DNA of 64,000 bases from assembly GCA_017506865.1 (NCBI GenBank), contig JAFCMP010000018.1:248001-312000 (forward strand). The letters are read 5' to 3'. The stretch is from Tribonema minus (lineage: Eukaryota; Sar; Xanthophyceae; Tribonematales; Tribonemataceae). Of this stretch, positions 57,401 through 64,000 are shown one piece after another. The first letter of the stretch is position 1. The number at the start of each line of letters is the position of its first letter. The notes beneath the pieces were generated by a model. That model was given only the letters and a program-made list of their open reading frames with translations. It did no database searches and had not been told where the DNA came from. A program made the translations under genes and the position numbers.

Positions 57401-60400
57401 GCCGCCGAATGTAAGGCTCGAGCTGTGAAGCTCATCTTCAACCCTAACCCTGACACCTATATAAACCCTACGCTTAACATACTAGAGCAGCCTGTTGGTA
57501 CCCCCCCTGGCCATGACCCTAACCCTAATTCTGATCCAATTTCCGACAGCATGGAGCAGCACAAGGTGCACGACAGTAAGCTGGCCGTCGCAAGTGAGCT
57601 GATCCATGTGATTCAACCACAACCCATACCCCAAGTCGGTGCAGCTCAAGACTAATACTGCACACTGACCTACATGGTCTCCGCACCGAACCCCAGTTCA
57701 CCCTGATCCTGCACCTGTCCCTGGTCCCAGTGGCAATGTTATTGAGGCAGGAGTGTGCAAATGTCCATGACCGCAGTTGTTTGCCCGGCGGGAGGGGCAA
57801 GGTTTGCTGGTAGGAAGTAATGTGTTCATTCTGCGCTGTTTTTGTGCCCCGCTGTAAGCGGCGATCAACGGATGGTGCGAGCGTGCATGTACTTGGAAGT
57901 ACGTATGCATTGGGGCGTGGTCGTGGGGAGCACCTCTTGAAGTGTAAACGCGCAGACCTGTACATGCAGCTGCAGATGTCTGTATTTGCAGCCGTCTGGT
58001 CAACCAACCCTAACCCTAACCCTTATGTGCGCCGCCGTGCGTCATCGTGCATCTGCCGTGTCGAGCGCAGTCTAGTGATCACCTCAGCAATCACTCGAAG
58101 AAGGTTAAGTAAGCGCACTCTACGGCTTCCCTCAGCGCCAACTTCACAAAATTGAAGTAAGTACATGCGCAGTCGCGCACAACGCATTTGCCGCAGCTCA
58201 GCTGTCTACACAACAACAACTTCAACAACGACCGCAATGCTGACGTGCCATTCGCGTGCGTTTCCGCGTCGCCGCAGCCTTCTCCGGGGGTAAGAAGCAC
58301 AAGAAGAAGCAGGTCAAGGTCGGCGGCAAGATGTGCTGCGGCGGCCACAAGGTGGATGCTATGGAGCACTACGAGGTGAGGCAATGACTCAAGCGTCACA
58401 CTTCAACAGTTACAGAAGACTTCAAATATGTAGTTGCCATGGAGCACTACGAGTTGAGTTGACGATTGGGGCGTCATACTTCAACACTTGATGTAGACTT
58501 CAACGTGACATTGCATACTTCAACAGACACAGACTTCGATGTCAATTCGCATCCCAAAACTGCGGCAGCGGCAACGTATGAGTGCCAGCAAAGGCCAATA
58601 CTTGTGTATTTGTTTTTTTTGGCGGAGCAATGGCACAATTATGAGTACTGAAAGCACACCAAACAATTGCTATCGCCAGATCTCTGAGCGTTTGCGTATC
58701 CACAGAGGCTTTGAATGGCGCTGGCCGTCTGGCCCTTACTTGCAGCCAGGGTTCGCAGTCACATCATGTGAATTTGCCTTGGCTCATAGGTTGGCAAACA
58801 GCAATTCGGCTGCGCCGCATACACAGCATATGCTGCCACACATTTCTTACATGGGTAATGGGCACAGCTCGAGGTGTCTATTCAATCATCTCCCAATAAA
58901 GTACTGAACTATACATGAAGTATTAAATGAACTTGTATTCATAAAGGCCCCAGGGGAGGCCGATATATATTTAGGGGTTTACTCCAGGGCAGGCCGGGTG
59001 TTTTATGCATTCCTAGGGTTCACACTCCTGTGCAACAGCCGTGAAGTACAATCTATGTTTCCATCAAAATGAAATGACCACTTCCTTTTTTATATGAAAA
59101 GCCGTCACAGTTACAGCAGTGCTGCCGGCACGCACATCCTTAATTGGTACGCCGTGGGAAGTAAACATGCCTCAATGTAGGGCAAGGACAGCTGGAATGT
59201 ATTGCCGTTGTGCAGCGGCAGTGGCAGTGCTGCCGCAGAACACAAGCGCTGTCGCAGCGCGCGTCGCTGCCGGTGCTCTGTGCAGCAACGAATGCGCTGA
59301 CAACTGCTGCTTGCATCCGCAAACATGCTGAAAACAACTGCTCGCAAGAAGATCAACTGCCGTTATACTATAACTCTGTAAAACGTTAAAGCAAGGTTTT
59401 CTAAGCTTTTAACACAGGTTCGACTCCTATTAGATGTAATATGTACTTATTCACAATGAATAACAAAGTTGCTGAACAAGTTCAACTCATTGTTGAATTC
59501 AAATGCTTAAAAAATATACAAATTAACAAACATCACGGGATGCGCGCGAAAAGCACCATGACCGTCTCTCCGCGGCGGCGGCGGCGCCTCCGCAGCAGCG
59601 GCTGCCGCTGCTGCCGCGCACAAACGGCACTGACGCGCAGCGCGCCGCTGCCGTCGCCGCCGCCCCCCTCCCCCCCCGCGCATTGCACCTGCAGGCCGAG
59701 GCTTCGCGCCTTGCGCACGAGGGGGAACTGAAGCGACGCGACGTGACAGGGTTTCAGCAGGAGATGGATGCGCGGAGCGACGATGCGCTGCGCCGTGACG
59801 CGCGCGCACTCAGCGACAGCGGCGGCAGCGGCGGCGGCGGCGGCGGCGGCGCGGGCGGCAAGGCAGAGGGCGGGCTGAAGCACGTGGTGTCCAAGGTCAC
59901 GGGACATGTAAGCGCTGCGATATGCGTTACGTCTTCTGCTTGCAAATAGATAAGAGTGGCCCGGAATCGCATCGCCTGGAAGCCTTTGGCATGTGGCAAG
60001 TGAGCCTATTATTGTGATGGATGTTGGTGACGGCGGCGCGAGCAGCAAGCTAAAGGGCGGGCTGAAGAACGTGGTGGTAAAGGTCACAGGACATGTCAGC
60101 GACAGCACTGTGAATACATTCGTTGATATATTGTAAAGCAGGATTACCTCCCCCAGAAGCCTTTTCATGTGGCAATTGAGCCTGCAGATAGTAATTGATG
60201 TCGGCAGCGCTGGTGGCAAGGCGAAGGGCGGGCTGAAGAACGTGGTGGGCAAGGTCACGGGGCATGTGAGTGGCGGCACCGTGATACTTGGAAGTATGCG
60301 TCCACAAGGGTGACGCAAAGCACGGTTAGGCATCAATCAGAGTGACACAGAGCTTGACACAGAAACATCTTCAGCCTGTTGCGGTGCGGTGATTGAGCCT

Positions 60401-63400
60401 GTAGATAGTGATTCACGTCGGCAGCGGCGCGGGCGGCAAGGCAAAGGGGCTGAAGAACGTAGTGTCTAAGGTGACGGAACATGTATGCGAGCGCGAGTTG
60501 GCCGACATGTGTTCTTTCATCACCAGCATACTACGCCAACAAAATTTGCATCAGAGCCAGCGCGCCTGCCCTGCCCTGATCGACCGCCGCAATTCAATGA
60601 CCTGACAGTTTTGCTTTCTGAAACGCCGCTGCAAACAAAGTCAGTTTCGCACTCTGAAACGCGCCCCCCCCCCCCCAATTCCCCCCGGTCGCGTCAGGAC
60701 GACGACGAAGAGGCTCTGCCGGCCCGCGAGCGCGAGTTCGCGAACAGGTGGCAACACGTCGCCAGCTCCACGGGCTTTGTGACGCTGGCGTCTCTCGTCG
60801 CAAAGCAGGCCGCCGTGCAGTGCGACATTGCGGGGAGGCCGGGCGCGTACGAGGTGCTGCCCGCGCCGGAGCCGCGCGATGTCATCTGGGAAAACGTCAC
60901 GACGTGAGTTTTGTGAAGTTGAACTTTGAAGTTTGATCTGGTTGCAAGCTGGACCTCCACCATCTGGGTTTTTTTGCGCTCTGAGCGAGAATCAATGAAA
61001 ATTGCATGCTTGACGTGCCGCTTGCTAGTGAGTGTCGACAAGGTCCCGCCCGCGCCATGTCATGGGAGTGTTGAAGTTGAAGTTAAAGCCTGGTGCGGTT
61101 GTGCCAACGTCAAAACCACATGTTGTCACCTGGAGAAGGACGCGAAACATCATTAGTACTTGAGGTCTACGTACTGTACAAGCTTATGAGGCATGTTGCA
61201 TGTTTGTTTCGTTTTTTCACATTGCTCCGCAGTGGAGCTGCGCTGCTTTTTCTGGCACTCCCGGGAGCCCAGAGCAATCATGCCAGGAGTTCACACGTAC
61301 ACATGTGTCGCCTGTCATCGGCGCTGCATGACTGCCGTCCGAAGGCGTAGAGTAACACAGCATAAGGAGCACTGCAGCTGGTCGATGTTGCCGTACTTGC
61401 AGCAACGGCTACGCCAAGGTCCAGCACGGCTCAGCACTGGCACGCGCAATCCAATCCACATCTCTCAAAGGCGCTGACGTGTCGCTCTCCTAGTGATGCC
61501 GCCCACGCATGGCCTGTTTCATGTACGCAAGCGCGCGCAACCCGCTAACTGCATTGGATCGTTCTCGCATTGCGGTTCTCTCCGCGCACAGGCCCGCCGC
61601 CGCGCAGAAGAAGAAGAAGAGCATCTGCAATGCGTTCTGGATACTCGGCATACTGTTCTGGGTGAGACAACGTCAACTTGAAGTGCACCAAGGGATGGCT
61701 TGTCTTTAGGTCTCTCTCCCTGTGACAGTCCATGCTCTGTATAATATTCTTTGTGGCGATGGCGAGCTGTGTGCTTCAACTTGGGGTTTACCGTGATGGA
61801 GGTGCTTGTTGCTGTTCCTACGGGATGTTTCACCTTCCAACTCCAGTGCTGCACTGCAATATGGAGTAGCGCAGCTAGCAGCAGGGCCTGAAGGGCTCCA
61901 GTACGTTTGACCGAAAAGCATCATGGTGTTTAACCTTGGGCACTTTCCAGGTCACGGCCTGACAACTTCAACTGCAAGTATGTGACGCGCCACAGACAAC
62001 GGTCTAATGAGCCATGCCTGCCCCTGTTGCGCTGCCCGCTGCCAGGCCATACCAGTGGCGTTCACGCAGGCGGTCGCCAACTTGCAGGGGCTCAAGCAGA
62101 AGCTGCCGTGGTGAGCATATATGTGCGCTCACACCCTAACCCGAACCCTAATCCTAGACCTAGCCCTAGGCGAGTATGTATGCGCTCACACCTGGGTGAG
62201 CGCATGTCATTTGGCTGGAAATGCGGTGTTGCTCCTGGCAAAGGCAGCAGTGGGGGCTGAGAGGCATCACGACATTCTGATTGTAACCTGAAGACTCGCT
62301 GCCCACCTCTCAGCTTAATGTGACGCAAATCTTGGCCAGGCCTCACAGCTACCAGCCCCAACACTAACCCTCACTTGGAGAAAAATAACAGTAGGACACG
62401 CTGCTTGCTGCTCAGCATCGTGTCATGCAAATTGTGGGACAGGTATATGTGCCAGCCCTTCTCAGCGGCGCACCTGCGGCCAAATGTGACAGCCTTCAGC
62501 CGAGACTGCTCCCCATGTTCACCGGCCTGACCCACTCCTGGCATTCAGCCCATGTCATTTGGTTGGAAATGCGGTGTTGCACACTAGCAGAGGCAGCGCA
62601 GGAGGGAAAGAGGCATCGCCCGACCGTAGGTGCTGGGCTTACAAGAGTGAACACTACCAAAGCACACACAAGCAAAATGCAATTGTTGTATGGTAGACAC
62701 TGACAGTCATAACGCACGTTCCCTGAGAGCACGCTTAATGCTTAGTACGACAGTGTAGGGCCTGGCCCTTCTCGTACCAGATGAACGTCACTGAAGCAGG
62801 AATTGTCTATACTCCAACAATTGGAATCAGCTGTCCACAATATTGCCATGGTCACCACCATGGTGGACAAGATGCTGCTTGTCACAAGCAGTGTACAGCA
62901 TCTGAAGTGCGCGTGAAAATTGACGTTCATTCTTAGGATCAGGGTTGGTTCTATAAGTGGCTGCTTCTAGGCGCCAATACAGCGGTTTCTCAGCATACCT
63001 CAATATTAACTTTGTGCACCGACCGCTAATGACAGTTATTTTACAAACTCAGTTTGCGCGCTCGCGCGTGTGGTCGCATTCTATAGGCAGCAGTGCACAG
63101 TGACCTTCTCCATCCTGCGCGTGTTGCCTCTGATTAGAACCAGTCCACCAACTCTGTTGCGGTTTCCAAGGTCGCCAAACCCTTGTACGTTCATATCGCT
63201 GGCGCGGGAGTTGGCAGAGTGCGTCATGGCGTACACCCGCGGAGTGCGAATGCTGGGCTTTGTTGCAGCGCCGGTATCCAAGCTCCTAGGGCACAGCGCA
63301 GACTAGGCTGCTGCGTTGACGCAAGCTTTTCGATTGCATAGGCCACCCGGCCTCCCTTGGGCCTTTATAAATACAAGTCCATATGTACGTTCATGCACCC

Positions 63401-64000
63401 CATTGGAGCTGCATCCTCGCCTACTGCAAGTCTAGGAGCGTCACTCCTTACAGAGCACTCTATCTGCTCTTCACAAACTGTGTCACGCTCCTGCAAGCCT
63501 GTTTTCCGTTTCCATTGTGGCCTTGCAGACTCTGAATACCCCCTACAAACAGCTCTCAACCTGTTCCGTTCCCCATTTTCATTGCGCTCTCGGAGACAGT
63601 GGCTACCCCCTACGAACAGCTCTGAACCTGTTTGCCATTTTCATTGCGCCCTTGCAGACGGTGGCTACCACCTATGAATAGCTCTTAACCTGTTCCCCAT
63701 CTGCATTGATCTCTTGCAGGCTGTGGATACCCCCTACAAACAGCTCTTACCCTATTCCCCATTTTCATTGCGCCCTTGCAAGCTTTAAATACTCCTCACA
63801 TACAGCTCTTAACCTGTTCCCCATTTTCAATGATATCTGGGGGGCTGTGAATACTCCCTACGAACAGCTCTCAACGTGTCCCCCATTTGCATTGCGCTCT
63901 TGCAGGCTGTGGATACCCCCTACAAACAGCGTTCTCTACGGCCTCATCTCCGGTTACCTGCCAGTGATTCTCTTCCTGGCGCTCATGGCGCTGATCCCCG
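51460..64000 (+). CDS. OSCA/CSC1/TMEM63-like channel, paralogue B (3' partial)
   Basis: Exons 51460-51486, 51930-52033, 53817-53963, 55200-55306, 55892-56075, 56992-57176, 58278-58375, 59695-59907, 60698-60903, 61592-61661, 62046-62110 and 63906 to the window end join in phase, about 500 codons so far. The order mirrors paralogue A: MTEQASPDS, TM0 (TLVIGVVEGAVLYGVYEC), TM1 (ITAISSIFALVVLLPVY), TM2 (LIFWWIFVALVLYFFWKEW), cytosolic domain beginning YTVMVEGVPPEH, a Lys-rich and then Gly-rich loop (residues about 285-390), the diagnostic PAPEPRDVIWENV, and IPVAFTQAVANLQGLKQKL. Lengths of exons 1-7 equal those of A exactly (27, 104, 147, 107, 184, 185, 98). The region matching A exon 9 is split into three exons, and the junction between A exons 10 and 11 has no intron here. 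Same inferred role as A, in tandem and in the same orientation. Confidence 0.92.
52577..52608. repeat. Interstitial CCCTAA tract
   Basis: Four to five CCCTAA-type units in intron 2 of paralogue B, in the orientation opposite to the 53243 tract. Confidence 0.85.
52650..52735 (-). repeat. Dispersed repeat family 1, inverted copy
   Basis: Read on the minus strand it matches the 3' half of family 1 (TATTGGTGGAAGGCACTTGC, then AACCATCCCTTGTCAC, AGAGCTCTACGATCTTTT). Confidence 0.8.
53200..53816 (+). repeat. Three 5'-edge copies of channel B exon 3
   Basis: Copies near 53215-53242, 53440-53485 and 53668-53735 repeat the acceptor and exon start (core AGCGCATATGAAGCGCGGCC, with variants) before the intact exon at 53817. 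Confidence 0.85.
53243..53326. repeat. Longest interstitial TTAGGG tract
   Basis: About 84 bases of TTAGGG with TTGGGG, TTTGGG and CTAGGG variants, in intron 2 of paralogue B, directly after an exon-edge copy. Confidence 0.9.
54080..54590 (+). repeat. Four 3'-edge copies of channel B exon 3
   Basis: Copies near 54108-54155, 54255-54280, 54405-54437 and 54548-54582 repeat the exon end (GGCCTCGACACCATGGTGTT, then CTTGCGGTGAG), each about 145 bases apart. Confidence 0.9.
56408..56600 (+). repeat. Dispersed repeat family 2 copy
   Basis: It matches 36733-36935: shared AGAGGCAGACATCAAGGTG-like core, GTGTGCTGCTAGAAGTGA, and CATGTAACTGCCACATGCTC at the end. It lies in intron 5 of paralogue B. Confidence 0.8.
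57255..57605 (+). repeat. Three 3'-edge copies of channel B exon 6
   Basis: Copies near 57275-57300, 57372-57412 and 57548-57600 repeat the exon end (AGCAGCACAAGG, GACAACTACGAGAAGGCCG, GTCGCAAGTGAG). CCCTAA-type tracts separate them. Confidence 0.85.
58430..58460 (+). repeat. Short 3'-edge copy of channel B exon 7
   Basis: CCATGGAGCACTACGAGTTG repeats the exon end at 58360-58378, with the donor changed from GTGAGG to TTGAGT. Confidence 0.75.
59340..59545. other. AT-rich island with a tRNA-like segment (possible organelle-derived insert)
   Basis: About 200 bases of strongly AT-rich DNA sit in a GC-rich intron of paralogue B. Within it 59363-59437 resembles a tRNA: T arm with GGTTCGACTCC at 59417-59427, and a seven-base TTTCTAA loop at 59398-59404 that would give anticodon TCT (Arg). 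The acceptor and D arms pair poorly, so it is at best a decayed tRNA. A short AT-rich open frame follows (59441 onward). Confidence 0.35.
59998..60490 (+). repeat. Three 3'-edge copies of channel B exon 8
   Basis: Copies near 60025-60095, 60190-60268 and 60412-60485 repeat the exon end (GGCGGGCTGAAG, then GTGGTGTCCAAGGTCACGGG and the donor) after the intact end at 59907. Confidence 0.92.
62205..62620 (+). repeat. Two-copy repeat in intron 11 of channel B
   Basis: 62207-62275 and 62550-62620 share CATGTCATTTGG, GGAAATGCGGTGTTGC and GAGGCATCRCSCGAC-like ends. Confidence 0.8.
63480..63905 (+). repeat. Six 5'-edge copies of channel B exon 12
   Basis: Units of about 65 bases: TTGCAG acceptor, then GCTGTGGATACCCCCTACAA (exon start), a CAGCTCTYAACCTGTTCCCC spacer and CATTTTCATTGCGC. 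They lead into the intact exon at 63906, which continues instead into CAGCGTTCTC. Confidence 0.95.

Overview
The window is nuclear DNA of a GC-rich, intron-rich eukaryote, most likely a unicellular alga. The evidence is many short GT-AG introns, strong Ala/Gly-rich coding bias, a CCT-domain transcription regulator (a family typical of green plants and algae), a spliceosomal SmD2 gene, an F-box gene and OSCA/CSC1-type channel genes. Interstitial TTAGGG/CCCTAA tracts suggest a human-type telomere repeat rather than the TTTAGGG type of land plants. I favour the green lineage but cannot exclude other algae from sequence alone. Genes were assembled by joining exons whose reading phase, splice sites and protein similarity all agree.

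Layout. 1-16310 (minus): 17 exons of a very large SAM plus Armadillo-like repeat protein whose 3' end lies outside the window. 16311-17229: divergent intergenic region. 17230-20590 (plus): six-exon F-box protein with a probable right-handed beta-helix. 20591-22691: convergent intergenic region. 22692-26873 (minus): four-exon CCT-domain protein. 26874-27803: divergent region. 27804-29908 (plus): four-exon snRNP Sm D2, whose start codon is split by an intron. 30536-50091 (plus): complete 17-exon OSCA/CSC1/TMEM63-like channel (829 aa), here called paralogue A. 51460-64000 (plus): tandem paralogue B, twelve exons seen, running off the window.

The outstanding property is in the introns. Nearly every intron of the two channel genes, and several in the SAM-ARM, F-box and CCT genes, holds one to eight decayed tandem copies of the edge of a neighbouring exon together with its splice site. 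Copies of the 5' edge (acceptor plus exon start) lie upstream of the intact exon; copies of the 3' edge (exon end plus donor) lie downstream. This is the geometry expected from repeated tandem duplication across splice junctions. It inflates introns and supplies many decoy splice sites. A nine-base near-palindrome, ACTTSAAGT, is strongly over-represented in the same introns, often next to the copy ends, and interstitial telomere repeats are scattered there too. The paralogues share exon lengths exactly over the first seven exons, then differ by at least three introns, so intron gain or loss has occurred since they duplicated.

The channel genes probably encode mechanosensitive or osmosensitive membrane channels, SmD2 is a core splicing component, and the F-box and CCT genes are regulatory. 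Nothing suggests that the five loci form one pathway.
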